Source of the DNA: Pseudomonas sp. DNDY-54
GTDB taxonomy: Bacteria; Pseudomonadota; Gammaproteobacteria; Pseudomonadales; Pseudomonadaceae
Direction of reading: 5' to 3'
Length of the DNA: 64,000 bases
NCBI RefSeq assembly: GCF_019880365.1
Contig: NZ_CP082271.1
Location: 1,240,001 to 1,304,000, forward strand
The translations under genes were made by a program, and so were the position numbers. Shown piece after piece: positions 43,692 through 53,252 of this stretch (within the stretch, counting starts at the first letter, position 1; every line of letters starts with the position of its first letter). The notes below the pieces were generated by a model. The model searched no databases and was not told the DNA's origin. It worked only from the letters and a program-made list of their open reading frames with translations.

Positions 43692-45038
43692 ATGAACATC
43701 ACCGTCGTTGGAAGCGGCTACGTTGGGCTGGTTACCGGTGCCTGTATCGCGGAAATGGGCAACACGGTCTACTGCGTCGACGTAGACAAGTCCAAGATCG
43801 AGAACCTCAAGCAGGGCGTTCTGCCGATCTACGAGCCGGGCCTTGAAGAAATCGTCACGGAGAACCATGCGTCCGGGCGTCTGCTGTTCACCACTTCGCT
43901 GGCCGAGGCCGCCGAGCAGTCTGAAGTCTTCTTCATCGCGGTCGGAACCCCGCCCGGCGAAGACGGTTCGGCAGATCTTCGCTACGTGCTGGAAGTGGCT
44001 CGCCAGATCGGTGACACCCTGACCGGGCCGGCCATCGTCGTGAACAAGTCAACGGTGCCGGTCGGTACTGCGGATCTGGTTCGCGCTGCGGTAGCCGAGC
44101 GTCTTGAGGCACGTGGTGCCGACATCGAATTTTCGGTGGTATCTAACCCTGAATTTCTCAAGGAAGGTGCGGCGGTCAACGACTTCATGCACCCGGACCG
44201 TATCGTCATTGGTGCGGACAACGAGCATGCCCGTCAGGTCATGAGTGCGCTGTACGCGCCCTTTATCCGTAACCGTCCGCGCACCATGTTCATGGGCATC
44301 CGCGATGCGGAAATGACCAAGTACGCAGCCAACGCCATGCTGGCGACCAAGATTTCCTTTATGAACGAGATCGCCAGCCTGTGCGAGCGGCTCGATGTAG
44401 ACGTTGAAAACGTGCGCCTGGGCATCGGCTCGGATGAGCGGATCGGCTATCACTTCATCTACGCGGGTTGTGGGTATGGCGGCTCCTGCTTCCCGAAGGA
44501 CGTCAAGGCGCTGATCAATATCGCCCACCAGAACGACTTCGAACCCAAGCTGCTGCAGGCCGTCGAGGCCCGCAACGATCAGCAGAAGCACTCGCTGTTC
44601 AACAAGATTTCAGCTCACTTCAATGGTGATCTGAGCGGCCGTACCTTTGCGGTCTGGGGCCTGGCCTTCAAGCCCGGCACGGACGACATGCGCGAAGCTC
44701 CCAGCGTGGTGCTGATCAACAGCCTGATCAACGCCGGTGCGAAAGTTCGCGCGTTCGATCCGGTGGCCCGCGAAACGGCGCGCCGCGAGTTTCCGGAGGC
44801 CTGGTTCACGGACGGTCGTCTGCAGATCGTCGAGGGGCAGTACGAGGCCGCCATCGACGCCGACGCGCTGTTCCTGGTTACCGAATGGAAGCCGTTCCGT
44901 CGCCCGGATTTCCGTGCCTTGAAGCGCCTGTTGAACACGCCGCTGATCATTGACGGCCGTAATCAGTACGACCGCGAACAGGTCAAGCGTGAAGGCTTTA
45001 GCTACTACGGCATCGGTCGCCAGCCGATCCAGGCCTGA
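43692..45038 (+). CDS. ugd: UDP-glucose 6-dehydrogenase
   Basis: A 448-residue enzyme that oxidises UDP-glucose to UDP-glucuronate with two NAD+, supplying glucuronic acid for the polymer. The Rossmann start is GSGYVGLVTGACIAEMGN. Other marks are VVSNPEFLKEGAA (substrate loop) and GCGYGGSCFPKD with catalytic Cys266. VWGLAFKPGTDDMREAPS belongs to the third domain. GDP-mannose dehydrogenase is a sister family, but the motifs and length favour UDP-glucose. It follows the terminator at 43559 and precedes the flippase gene by 14 bases. Confidence 0.93.
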   Translation: MNITVVGSGYVGLVTGACIAEMGNTVYCVDVDKSKIENLKQGVLPIYEPGLEEIVTENHASGRLLFTTSLAEAAEQSEVFFIAVGTPPGEDGSADLRYVLEVARQIGDTLTGPAIVVNKSTVPVGTADLVRAAVAERLEARGADIEFSVVSNPEFLKEGAAVNDFMHPDRIVIGADNEHARQVMSALYAPFIRNRPRTMFMGIRDAEMTKYAANAMLATKISFMNEIASLCERLDVDVENVRLGIGSDERIGYHFIYAGCGYGGSCFPKDVKALINIAHQNDFEPKLLQAVEARNDQQKHSLFNKISAHFNGDLSGRTFAVWGLAFKPGTDDMREAPSVVLINSLINAGAKVRAFDPVARETARREFPEAWFTDGRLQIVEGQYEAAIDADALFLVTEWKPFRRPDFRALKRLLNTPLIIDGRNQYDREQVKREGFSYYGIGRQPIQA

Positions 45039-45052
45039 GCGAGGGGCAGCGA

Positions 45053-46444
45053 GTGAGCGTCATCGACCAGCCCAGCGTGCAGCGCGCGTCTTCTCCGTTC
45101 CGGGAGAGACTGGCCGCGCTGCTGCGGGGAAGTATGCGGAGCAAGTTGCTGCGCAACATCCTGACGGTAGTCACCGGCACGGCCGGTGCGCAGGCAATCA
45201 CCTTGGCGTTCATGCCGGTGATCACGCGCATCTACGGGCCGGAAGCCTATGGGGTGCTGGGCACGTTTCTCAGTGTGACCATGATGCTGATCCCGGTCGC
45301 CGCACTGACCTATCCCATCGCCATCGTGCTTCCCAAGCGCGACAGCGATGCGCGAGGAATCGTGCGGCTGGCGCTGGCGACGGCACTCACGCTTGCAACC
45401 GCTGTTGCGCTGACACTGCTGTCGTTCGGCGATCAGTTGGCGGCTGCACTGGAAATCGAGATCATCCAGCCGTACCTGATGCTCATCCCCTTCGTGATGT
45501 TCTGCGGGGCGGCCTTGGAGATCTCTCAGCAATGGCTGTTTCGCACCCAGCGTTTCCGCATCACGGCCAGCGTGGCCGTCGGTAACTCACTGCTGTTCAA
45601 CACGATGCGGACCGTCGCCGGTCTGGTGCAGTCGTCGGCGCTGGTGCTGGTCTGTACGACTGCGCTTCAGCAGGCGTTGCACGCCGCGATGTTGGGCCTG
45701 GCGATGCTGCGTGCCAAGCCTCACCGCGACAATGACGGCGACGCTGAGGAGCCGGGCGAAACGCGCATGCTCGAGCTGGCTCGCCGCCATAGCGACTTCC
45801 CTAAGTTCCGTGCACCGGTGATGTTGATCAACGCGGTATCGCAACATTTGCCGACGTTGGTACTCGCTGCCTATTTCGGTCCAGCTGCCGCGGGGTTCTT
45901 TGCCCTGTGCAAACAGGCACTGACCATGCCAACCAACCTGATTGGCAAGTCAGTGGCTGACGTCTATTACCCGCGTATCAGCCGGGCCATACACGACCGC
46001 GAGCCGGTTACGACCATGTTGCTCAAGGCGACCGCCGCGCTGGGTTTGGTGGGCCTGGTGCCGTTCGCGCTGGTGGCGGTGTTCGGTCCTTGGCTGTTTG
46101 CCCTGGTGTTCGGTGAGCAATGGCATGTTGCGGGTGAGTACGCACGTTGGCTGGCGCTGGCCGAGTACGTGATCTTCGTCTCTCGTCCTTGCGTGGTGGC
46201 AGTCCCGGCGTTGTCGCTGCAGGGCCGTTTTCTTCTGTTCGAGGTGTTCAGCACCAGCTTGCGAGTGCTTTCGCTATTCGGTGGTGCGCTGTGGATCGGC
46301 AATGCACTGGCCACGGTGCAGGCGTTTGCCGTCGCCAGCATCGTTATTTACTCGTCGCTGATGGTGATTGTGTTGATCGCGTCGCGCAGGTGGTACGCGG
46401 CTCAGCCGCCGAAAGCCCAGCATTCGGTAGGGAGTTTCGATTGA
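45053..46444 (+). CDS. Lipid-linked oligosaccharide flippase (Wzx-like)
   Basis: A 463-residue integral membrane protein of the MOP/polysaccharide-transporter superfamily. It has about 12 hydrophobic segments from residue 35 (NILTVVTGTAGAQAITLAFMP), and the family's VITRIYGPEAYGVLGTFLS and FAPAAAGFFALCKQALTMPT-like pattern in the middle (here FGPAAAGFFALCKQAL). It probably flips und-PP-linked repeat units of this locus. GTG 45053 has GAGG about nine bases upstream. It is the first of three such genes between 45 and 62 kb. Confidence 0.9.
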   Translation: MSVIDQPSVQRASSPFRERLAALLRGSMRSKLLRNILTVVTGTAGAQAITLAFMPVITRIYGPEAYGVLGTFLSVTMMLIPVAALTYPIAIVLPKRDSDARGIVRLALATALTLATAVALTLLSFGDQLAAALEIEIIQPYLMLIPFVMFCGAALEISQQWLFRTQRFRITASVAVGNSLLFNTMRTVAGLVQSSALVLVCTTALQQALHAAMLGLAMLRAKPHRDNDGDAEEPGETRMLELARRHSDFPKFRAPVMLINAVSQHLPTLVLAAYFGPAAAGFFALCKQALTMPTNLIGKSVADVYYPRISRAIHDREPVTTMLLKATAALGLVGLVPFALVAVFGPWLFALVFGEQWHVAGEYARWLALAEYVIFVSRPCVVAVPALSLQGRFLLFEVFSTSLRVLSLFGGALWIGNALATVQAFAVASIVIYSSLMVIVLIASRRWYAAQPPKAQHSVGSFD

Positions 46445-46445
46445 T

Positions 46446-47675
46446 ATGAAGGTTTTACATTTGGTCGCGGGTGAATTGACCGGTGGCGCCGCGCGCGGCG
46501 CGTACTGGCTGCACCAGGGGCTGCGCTCGCTGGGAGTCGACTCTCTCGTCTACACCAACAGCCAGGTCACGCACGGCGATACCTCGGTGGTGTCCGTCAG
46601 TCGCAGCAAGAAAGACAAGATCATCAGTATTGCCCGGAGCCAGGCCGATCAGGCCTTTGCCAGCGTATACCGCGGGCGCCAATCGGGCATGTTCAGTGCC
46701 GGGGTAATGGGCGCTGATTTTACCGATAGCGCCGAGTGCCGCGAGGCCGACGTGGTGCACCTGCACTGGGTTAATGGTGGCTTCGTCGACATGAAACACC
46801 TGGCCAAGCTAAGCAAGCCGGTGGTCTGGACCATGCGTGACATGTGGCCAATGACCGGTGGTTGTCACTACGCCATGGGCTGCGAGAAGTTCACGACGGG
46901 TTGTGGCAGCTGCGATCAGCTCGGCAGCACATCCGACCGGGACCTGTCGCGCTTTGTGCTCAACCGAAAGCGCAAGTATCTGCCCAAGTCGATGAAGATG
47001 ATCGGCATCAGCGACTGGGTCACAGAGCAGGCGAAGCAGAGTCTGCTGTTTCGTGATTACGACGTGCGCACCATTCACAACAATGTCGATGCCAGCGAGT
47101 TTTTCCCGTTGGACAAGCCTTTGGCCCGGCAACTGCTGGGGTTGAACACTGAGAAGAAGATCATCCTCACCGGCTGCACCAGCGCCAAGGACACCTACAA
47201 GGGCTTCAGCAAATACCTCGAGATGCTCAAGCACCTCGATCCGGCGAAGTATCACCTGTGCTTCTTCGGCAAGCTGGACCAATCCATCGCCGACGGCCTG
47301 GGCTTCGACTACACCTCCTTCGGCTATCTGCATGACAGCATCTCGCTGCGCCTGCTGTATTCGGCCGCCGATGTCTTCATCGCGCCGAGCCTGATGGAAG
47401 CGTTCGGCAAGACGCTGGCCGAGGCCATGGGGTGTGGCACCCCCGTGGTGTGTTTCGATGCCACCGGCCCGAAGGACATCGTGACCCATAAGCACGACGG
47501 CTATAAGGCGGCACCGTTCGAGGCGAGCGGCCTTGCCGAGGGTGTCGAGTGGGTGACGGGTGAGGCGGACTACCTGCAGCTTGCCCTGAACGCCCGGGAC
47601 AAGATCACCAGTACTTTCGATAGCCCTGTCATTGCTCGGCAGTACCAGGCGCTGTACGAGGAAATGCTTGCATGA
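46446..47675 (+). CDS. Glycosyltransferase, GT4 family
   Basis: A 409-residue GT-B fold enzyme, starting one base after the flippase stop. The N-terminal half has HLVAGELTGGAARGAYWLHQG and a Cys-rich loop MRDMWPMTGGCHYAMGCEK, then FTTGCGSCDQLG. This loop recalls WcaC-type transferases of colanic acid synthesis. The GT4 nucleotide-binding end shows SADVFIAPSLMEAFGKTLAE-type and GTPVVCFDATGPKDIV motifs. It adds one sugar to the growing repeat unit on the inner face; donor and acceptor are unknown. Confidence 0.9.
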   Translation: MKVLHLVAGELTGGAARGAYWLHQGLRSLGVDSLVYTNSQVTHGDTSVVSVSRSKKDKIISIARSQADQAFASVYRGRQSGMFSAGVMGADFTDSAECREADVVHLHWVNGGFVDMKHLAKLSKPVVWTMRDMWPMTGGCHYAMGCEKFTTGCGSCDQLGSTSDRDLSRFVLNRKRKYLPKSMKMIGISDWVTEQAKQSLLFRDYDVRTIHNNVDASEFFPLDKPLARQLLGLNTEKKIILTGCTSAKDTYKGFSKYLEMLKHLDPAKYHLCFFGKLDQSIADGLGFDYTSFGYLHDSISLRLLYSAADVFIAPSLMEAFGKTLAEAMGCGTPVVCFDATGPKDIVTHKHDGYKAAPFEASGLAEGVEWVTGEADYLQLALNARDKITSTFDSPVIARQYQALYEEMLA

Positions 47676-47846
47676 ACGGCCCGTTCGTCCGTGACGGGCA
47701 GGGCGGTAACGCCTCGTTAACCTCGACTGCCAACAATCCATTCGAACAGCTCTACAGAGCGCCTGAACGGGTGCTCTGCGTCAATGCTGCTTGCGCCGCA
47801 CTGACCCAAACCTCCTTTGTCATCTGGAACCTACAGGTACTCTGAA

Positions 47847-48971
47847 ATGGAAAAGAAACGCGCGCTGATCACGGGAATTACTGGCCAGGACGGTTCCTAT
47901 CTTGCCGAGTTCCTGCTGGAGAAGGGCTACGAGGTCCATGGCATCAAACGCCGTGCTTCGTTGTTCAACACTCAGCGGGTCGACCACATCTATCAGGATC
48001 ACCACGTCGAAGATAAGAACTTCGTTCTGCACTACGGCGACCTCACGGATTCCTCGAACCTGACCCGCATCATCCAGGAGGTGCAGCCCGACGAGGTCTA
48101 CAACCTGGGTGCGCAATCCCACGTCGCAGTGAGTTTCGAGTCGCCGGAGTACACCGCTGACGTTGATGGCATGGGCGCCTTGCGCATCCTTGAGGCGATC
48201 CGTTTGCTAGGGCTGGAAAAAAAGACGCGCTTCTACCAGGCCTCTACGTCAGAGCTCTACGGCCTGGTACAGGAAATCCCGCAGAAGGAGACCACGCCGT
48301 TCTACCCGCGCTCGCCCTACGCAGTGGCCAAGCTGTACGCCTACTGGATCACGGTCAACTACCGTGAGGCGTATGGCATGTACGCCTGCAACGGCATTCT
48401 CTTCAACCACGAATCACCGCGTCGCGGTGAGACCTTCGTGACGCGCAAGATCACCCGCGGCCTGGCGAATATCGCGCAGGGGCTGGAGAAGTGCCTGCAC
48501 ATGGGTAACCTGGATGCGTTGCGCGATTGGGGGCATGCCAAGGACTACGTGCGCATGCAGTGGATGATGCTGCAGCAGGACAAGGCGGAAGACTTCGTTA
48601 TCGCTACAGGTGTGCAGTACTCGGTGCGTGAGTTCATCAAATGGTCCGCGGCTGAACTGGGAGTCGAACTTCGCTTCGAAGGAAGCGGAGTCGACGAACG
48701 CGGCATTGTGGCCAGCATCGACGGAGACAAGGCGCCCGCGCTGAACGTCGGGGATGTGGTCGTGCAGATCGATCCACGTTACTTCCGCCCGGCGGAAGTA
48801 GAAACCCTGCTCGGCGACCCTAGCAACGCCAAGAACAAGCTGGGCTGGACGCCGGAGATTACCGTCCAGGAAATGTGCGCCGAGATGGTTCGTGAGGACT
48901 TGAAAGTCGCCCAGCGCCACGCCTTGCTCAAAGAGCACGGCTTCGAAATTCCAGTGAGTGTGGAGAACTGA
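47847..48971 (+). CDS. gmd: GDP-mannose 4,6-dehydratase
   Basis: A 374-residue NADP-dependent SDR that converts GDP-mannose to GDP-4-keto-6-deoxymannose, the first step to GDP-L-fucose. The opening is KRALITGITGQDGSYLAEFL, followed by the Gmd signature HGIKRRASLFNTQRVDHIY. YAVAK is the catalytic Tyr/Lys pair, and LFNHESPRRGETFVTRKIT is the family's substrate loop. The length matches E. coli Gmd (373). The next gene makes GDP-fucose, two bases after its stop. The start has no strong ribosome site; upstream starts are unlikely. Confidence 0.96.
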   Translation: MEKKRALITGITGQDGSYLAEFLLEKGYEVHGIKRRASLFNTQRVDHIYQDHHVEDKNFVLHYGDLTDSSNLTRIIQEVQPDEVYNLGAQSHVAVSFESPEYTADVDGMGALRILEAIRLLGLEKKTRFYQASTSELYGLVQEIPQKETTPFYPRSPYAVAKLYAYWITVNYREAYGMYACNGILFNHESPRRGETFVTRKITRGLANIAQGLEKCLHMGNLDALRDWGHAKDYVRMQWMMLQQDKAEDFVIATGVQYSVREFIKWSAAELGVELRFEGSGVDERGIVASIDGDKAPALNVGDVVVQIDPRYFRPAEVETLLGDPSNAKNKLGWTPEITVQEMCAEMVREDLKVAQRHALLKEHGFEIPVSVEN

Positions 48972-48973
48972 AT

Positions 48974-49942
48974 ATGAATCGTGACGCACGTATCTTTGTG
49001 GCGGGGCATCGCGGCATGGTGGGCTCGGCTATCGTCCGCCGGCTGAAGGCGCTGGGATACAACAACCTCATTACCCGTGGGCGTGAAGAGCTGGACCTGG
49101 TAGATCAAGCGGCGGTCAACGCGTTTTTTGCCGAGAACAAGATTGACCAGGTCTACATGGCGTCCGCCAAGGTGGGTGGGATCCATGCCAACAATACCTA
49201 CCCGGCCGAGTTCATCTATCAGAACCTAATGGTAGAGGCGAACATCATTCACGCGGCGCACTGCAACGACGTCAACAAGCTGCTGTTCCTCGGCTCCTCG
49301 TGCATCTATCCAAAATTCGCCGAGCAGCCGATGAAGGAAGAAGCGCTGGTGACCGGTGTGCTCGAACCGACCAACGAGCCGTACGCGGTGGCCAAGATTG
49401 CCGGGATTAAGCTCTGCGAAAGCTACAACCGCCAGTATGGCCGGGACTATCGCAGCGTCATGCCGACCAACCTCTACGGCCCTAATGACAACTTCCATCC
49501 GGAAAACAGCCACGTGGTGCCGGCATTGCTCAAGCGGTTCCACGAAGCGACTCAGCGAGGCGACGACGAGGTGGTGATCTGGGGCAGCGGCAAGCCGCAG
49601 CGCGAATTCCTCCACGTCGATGACATGGCCGCCGCCAGCGTGCACGTGATGGAACTGGATGACGCGACCTACCAGGCGCACACCCAGCCAATGCTCTCGC
49701 ATATCAACGTTGGTACGGGGGTCGATTGCAGCATCCGCGAGCTGGCCGAAACCATTGCGCGCGTCACCGAGTACCAGGGCCAGCTGCTGTTCGATAGCAG
49801 CAAGCCGGATGGGACGCCGCGTAAGTTGATGGACGTCTCGCGTCTCAAGGCGTTGGGCTGGCAATCCACCATCAGCCTGGAAGATGGTTTGCGCGATGCG
49901 TATCGCTGGTTCGTCGAGAACCAGCACCAGGCCCGTCACTGA
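48974..49942 (+). CDS. fcl: GDP-L-fucose synthase
   Basis: A 322-residue epimerase-reductase that turns the Gmd product into GDP-L-fucose. The Rossmann start is FVAGHRGMVGSAIVRRL. Substrate and catalytic blocks are AKVGGIHANNTYPAEFIYQN, LGSSCIYPKFAEQPM and EPYAVAKIAG (YxxxK). PTNLYGPNDNFHPENSHVVP is the family signature. Homologous to E. coli WcaG (321). With gmd it shows the polymer probably contains L-fucose. Confidence 0.96.
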   Translation: MNRDARIFVAGHRGMVGSAIVRRLKALGYNNLITRGREELDLVDQAAVNAFFAENKIDQVYMASAKVGGIHANNTYPAEFIYQNLMVEANIIHAAHCNDVNKLLFLGSSCIYPKFAEQPMKEEALVTGVLEPTNEPYAVAKIAGIKLCESYNRQYGRDYRSVMPTNLYGPNDNFHPENSHVVPALLKRFHEATQRGDDEVVIWGSGKPQREFLHVDDMAAASVHVMELDDATYQAHTQPMLSHINVGTGVDCSIRELAETIARVTEYQGQLLFDSSKPDGTPRKLMDVSRLKALGWQSTISLEDGLRDAYRWFVENQHQARH

Positions 49943-50146
49943 CCGATCTCGACGGGCGCCGCGCGAAGGCAGGAGGGCGGCGGTGCCGGACATGGGTGGA
50001 TTAAACACAGGCGGACCTTTTCGGCGCTGCTGTTGTCCATCCATGGCACCTGTTTCCTGGCCACGTTCAGCCTTTGTCTTTAGGCCACCGGGCCGGGCCG
50101 CTCGGTTCTATGTTTCGCCACGTCAATTGGATATTGGGGATAGCGC

Positions 50147-51430
50147 TTGTTAAGGAAAGTTCTGGCGTACAAGAATCTGCTGTTCATGCTGCTGCTGCTG
50201 AACTCCACCTGCTTTTTCCTGACGGATGACAAGCGGGCAGGGATTCCGTATTTCCAGGAGCTTTTTCTGCTGCTGGTTGTGGCAGCGACGGCCTGCCTGT
50301 TCATCGCATGGAAGTGGGTATATCAATCCAAGACTAGCCTGTGGATCATCTTCATGGGCTGCCTGTTGCCGGTCATTTCGGCCGTACTGGCCAACCTGAA
50401 TTTTTCCCAGCCATTGCCGTATGGCTTGCTCGAAGAGCGCCGGTTCTTTCAGTACCTGGTGTTCTTCCCGACGCTGTTCCTCCTGCTCAAGGCCGCGCCT
50501 ACACAGGAAGAGTTGGGGAGATATTTCCTTTACGTCGCACTGTTCTGCGCAACCCTGGGCTTCGCCTACTACTTGGGCATCATCCCGCAGAACAAGGTGG
50601 CTTCGTTCACCGTAGACGATTGGACGCAGTACGAAGACCTGTTGCGGCCGAACCGATTCCGGATCGGTTCACCCTTCGTCACGATCGCAGCCTTTATGGT
50701 CATGTACAGCATGAAGGACCGGGTCACGCTTGCGCGGCTGGCGATCCTTCTCTATTTCGTGGCCTATTTGTGGCTGGTGATGCAGACGCGACAAACGATG
50801 CTCGTCTGGGCGCTGGCTGGGGTATGGATTTTCCGCAAGCGCATCGACTCGCTGATGAAGCTGAGCGTGCTCGGACTGGCGCTCCTAACCGTGTCCTATC
50901 TGCTTGTGCCTGAGTTCTATCACGAGCAATACGCGCGATTCGATGCGTTGCTGTTCGATGCTACGTCCGGGCCAAGTGTGCGAGACAGGACCGTCTCGAT
51001 CATTCTGGATGCCATCAGCGCCAACAACTATTTCGGCATGGGCGCGTTGTCCCTGCAATGGAACGGCGGGTTCTCGCGAATTTATAACTCGCACTTCTAC
51101 CTCGCCGATGTCGGGATCTTCGGTGTTTATTATCGCTATGGATTCCTGACGCCCGTCATAGCTCTCATTTTCTATGGCGGATTTATCTGGATCATGCGTC
51201 AGTGCTCGGCGAAGGGCAGTCTACTGGCGGCGCTACAGCTGTCCTTTGTGGTCAGCATGCTGAACTTTGCACTTTCCAACGCACTCACTTTCTCCGGTGA
51301 CGTTTATGGCATGGCTGCGGCGTTCTTCCTTTACTACGCCAAGTTGCAAACAGCTGATACTCCTCTTACCGCAAATCTCGAACAGGTGAATTATGGTCAA
51401 TTTCAGTATCGTAACTATAAACTGGAATAA
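50147..51430 (+). CDS. Candidate Wzy-type polymerase / O-antigen ligase fold
   Basis: A 427-residue membrane protein with about 11 hydrophobic segments and little sequence conservation, as usual for Wzy polymerases. A large loop between late helices holds RFDALLFDATSGPSVRDRT, followed by NNYFGMGALSLQWNGGF and YNSHFYLADVGIFGVYYRYG. This H-x-x-Y-L/I arrangement recalls the O-antigen ligase/polymerase loop. Context between flippase and glycosyltransferases supports polymerase. A TTG start at 50147 has GGGGA upstream. Its end overlaps the GT2 gene by 38 bases. Confidence 0.7.
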   Translation: MLRKVLAYKNLLFMLLLLNSTCFFLTDDKRAGIPYFQELFLLLVVAATACLFIAWKWVYQSKTSLWIIFMGCLLPVISAVLANLNFSQPLPYGLLEERRFFQYLVFFPTLFLLLKAAPTQEELGRYFLYVALFCATLGFAYYLGIIPQNKVASFTVDDWTQYEDLLRPNRFRIGSPFVTIAAFMVMYSMKDRVTLARLAILLYFVAYLWLVMQTRQTMLVWALAGVWIFRKRIDSLMKLSVLGLALLTVSYLLVPEFYHEQYARFDALLFDATSGPSVRDRTVSIILDAISANNYFGMGALSLQWNGGFSRIYNSHFYLADVGIFGVYYRYGFLTPVIALIFYGGFIWIMRQCSAKGSLLAALQLSFVVSMLNFALSNALTFSGDVYGMAAAFFLYYAKLQTADTPLTANLEQVNYGQFQYRNYKLE

Positions 51431-52157
51431 TCTTGACGGCCTGAAGGAGACTTATCGGAGCCTGGTCAAACAGACCTACCGGAACTTCCGATGGATCGTT
51501 ATCGATGGCGCGTCGAAGGACGGCAGTGGCGAGTGGCTGAAAAGTCTTGACGACACGCAAGCTGAGATAACGATAGAGCCTGATAAGGGTATCTACGATG
51601 CCATGAACAAGGGTCGTCTACGCGCAGTCGAGACACCCGGTTATACCTTGTTTCTCAACAGCGGTGATTCGCTTGCTGATGCATCCGTATTGGGTCGCAT
51701 CAGCGATGAATTATCGAAGACGGCTGGAAAGCCCAAGTTTGTATACGGCGACTTCTACCGCCAGCAGGCCGACGGGACGCTAAAACTGACCAGCGCTCGG
51801 CCTATCGAGCGTGCGCCTCTGGGTTTGCCGGCTAGCCATCAAACCATGTACTTCGAGAATGAGCGGCTGCGTCAGTTCGAGTTCAGGCTGGATTACAAAC
51901 TGTCCGCGGACTACTGCCTGTTACTTGAATTCCTGCAAGGGCTCGATCTTCAGAGCGAAGTGCTGCAGCTGTCATTTCCATTGTGCATCTTCGATACCAC
52001 CGGCGTGTCGCACAAGCGGCGTTTCGAAGCGATTCGTGAAGACATGGATATCAGAAAGCGGTTTCTGAAGTTTTCTAAACCCAACGCGTTTGCGCTCTAC
52101 ATGCTTCATTACGTGCACACGCACACCAAGCAACTACGCTCCTCATTGGGGCGTTGA
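51393..52157 (+). CDS. Glycosyltransferase family 2
   Basis: A 254-residue GT-A fold transferase. The start FSIVTINWNNLDGLKETYRS and IVIDGASKDGSGEWL are the nucleotide-sugar domain. DKGIYDAMNKGRLRAVETPG and LFLNSGDSL hold the acidic metal-binding region. This matches WcaA/WfgS-like members of GT2 in capsule clusters. The start lies inside the polymerase gene (38-base overlap), indicating one transcript. Donor unknown. Confidence 0.92.
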   Translation: MVNFSIVTINWNNLDGLKETYRSLVKQTYRNFRWIVIDGASKDGSGEWLKSLDDTQAEITIEPDKGIYDAMNKGRLRAVETPGYTLFLNSGDSLADASVLGRISDELSKTAGKPKFVYGDFYRQQADGTLKLTSARPIERAPLGLPASHQTMYFENERLRQFEFRLDYKLSADYCLLLEFLQGLDLQSEVLQLSFPLCIFDTTGVSHKRRFEAIREDMDIRKRFLKFSKPNAFALYMLHYVHTHTKQLRSSLGR

Positions 52158-52226
52158 GAGACGGAGTAGTTTTTCCGATCCGGGCTGGACTATCAAAGAA
52201 AAAGAACAGGGCGCAGGAGAGTGTCG

Positions 52227-53207
52227 ATGAATTACCGGAGTCTGAGTGATCTATCGCGGCTGAGCACGGAGTGTGCTGGCAAGGTGCCGAATGATATTGA
52301 TCTTGTGGTCGGTATTCCGCGAAGCGGGATGCTGGTGGCCAGCATCATCGCCTTGAAACAGAACCTGCCGCTGACGGACCTCTATTCGTTCCTGCGCAAC
52401 GATGAGTTGAAAAAAGGTAATACCCGCACCTACAAGCACGAAGAATTGGTCAAACCGCTGGATGCGAAAAAGATCTTGCTGGTGGACGACAGCATTTCTT
52501 CGGCCAAGTCGATGCGGGCTGCTGAAGAGCAGGTCCGTGCGACCTATGGCGGCAATGTCGTCACGATGGCGGTGTTTGCTGAACGGCATAATCGGCATCA
52601 CGTCGACATGTATCTCGAGCTGGTTGAGCAGCCCCGCGTATTCGAATGGAACGTCATGCACCATCCGTTTTTGGCTCAGGCCTGCCTGGACATCGACGGT
52701 GTGCTCTGTCTCGATCCGACTATCGAGGAGAACGATGACGGCCCCAACTATCGGGACTTTCTCAGCTGTACGCGCCCGTTGTTCATCCCGTCGGTCAAGG
52801 TGGCGCATCTGGTGACCAGTCGCCTGGAAAAATACCGCGCCGAAACAGAAGATTGGCTTCAGCGCAACGGCGTCCAGTACGGCACCCTGCACATGCTCGA
52901 CCTGCCGACGGCCGAAGAACGTCGCCGGCTGAACATCCATCATAAATTCAAAGCGGAGGTGTATGCCAAACAACCTCTGACGCGACTGTTTGTCGAGAGT
53001 GAAGTCAAACAGGCGGTCGAAATCATGAAGCTCAGCGGTAAACCGGTGTACTGCATCGAGACCAACGAGATGTACGTGCCTGGCCAGGTTTATAACCTCA
53101 AGGCCAATGCGCTGCGCAAGTCTCACAGTCTGAAAGCCAAGCTGATCGGCAAGGTCAAGTCGATTCTGGGCAAGTGGGTGGCCTTGGCACCCTCGTCCAA
53201 AGGGTAG
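52227..53207 (+). CDS. PRTase-HAD two-domain protein, possible ribofuranosyltransferase
   Basis: A 326-residue fusion. Residues 1-150 look like a type I phosphoribosyltransferase: VVGIPRSGMLVASIIAL and the PRPP-loop motif ILLVDDSISSAKSM (83-96). Residues about 150-310 look like a HAD phosphatase: DIDGVL (Asp155, Asp157), LVTSR (motif II), and FVESEVKQAVEI near the acidic motif IV position. In described dual-domain ribofuranosyltransferases, one domain transfers 5-phosphoribose from PRPP to a glycan and a HAD-like domain removes the 5-phosphate. The order and setting here fit that plan. ATG 52227 has AGGAG seven bases upstream. A nucleotide-salvage enzyme is the alternative. Confidence 0.75.
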   Translation: MNYRSLSDLSRLSTECAGKVPNDIDLVVGIPRSGMLVASIIALKQNLPLTDLYSFLRNDELKKGNTRTYKHEELVKPLDAKKILLVDDSISSAKSMRAAEEQVRATYGGNVVTMAVFAERHNRHHVDMYLELVEQPRVFEWNVMHHPFLAQACLDIDGVLCLDPTIEENDDGPNYRDFLSCTRPLFIPSVKVAHLVTSRLEKYRAETEDWLQRNGVQYGTLHMLDLPTAEERRRLNIHHKFKAEVYAKQPLTRLFVESEVKQAVEIMKLSGKPVYCIETNEMYVPGQVYNLKANALRKSHSLKAKLIGKVKSILGKWVALAPSSKG

Positions 53208-53209
53208 AT

Positions 53210-53236
53210 GTTGGCTGCACCCAGGGTGCAGCCAAC
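53210..53236. terminator. Perfect inverted repeat between convergent genes
   Basis: GTTGGCTGCACCC and GGGTGCAGCCAAC are separated by one base, three bases after the PRTase-HAD stop and 17 before the GH5 stop on the other strand. It probably stops transcription from both sides, although T tracts are absent. Confidence 0.7.
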
Positions 53237-53252
53237 CACGTAACCGCAGTGA

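Noticed and set aside
49943..50146. Possible small gene between fcl and the polymerase-like gene
   Set aside because: The Cys/Pro/Arg-rich frame has no ribosome site and looks like chance open GC-rich sequence.
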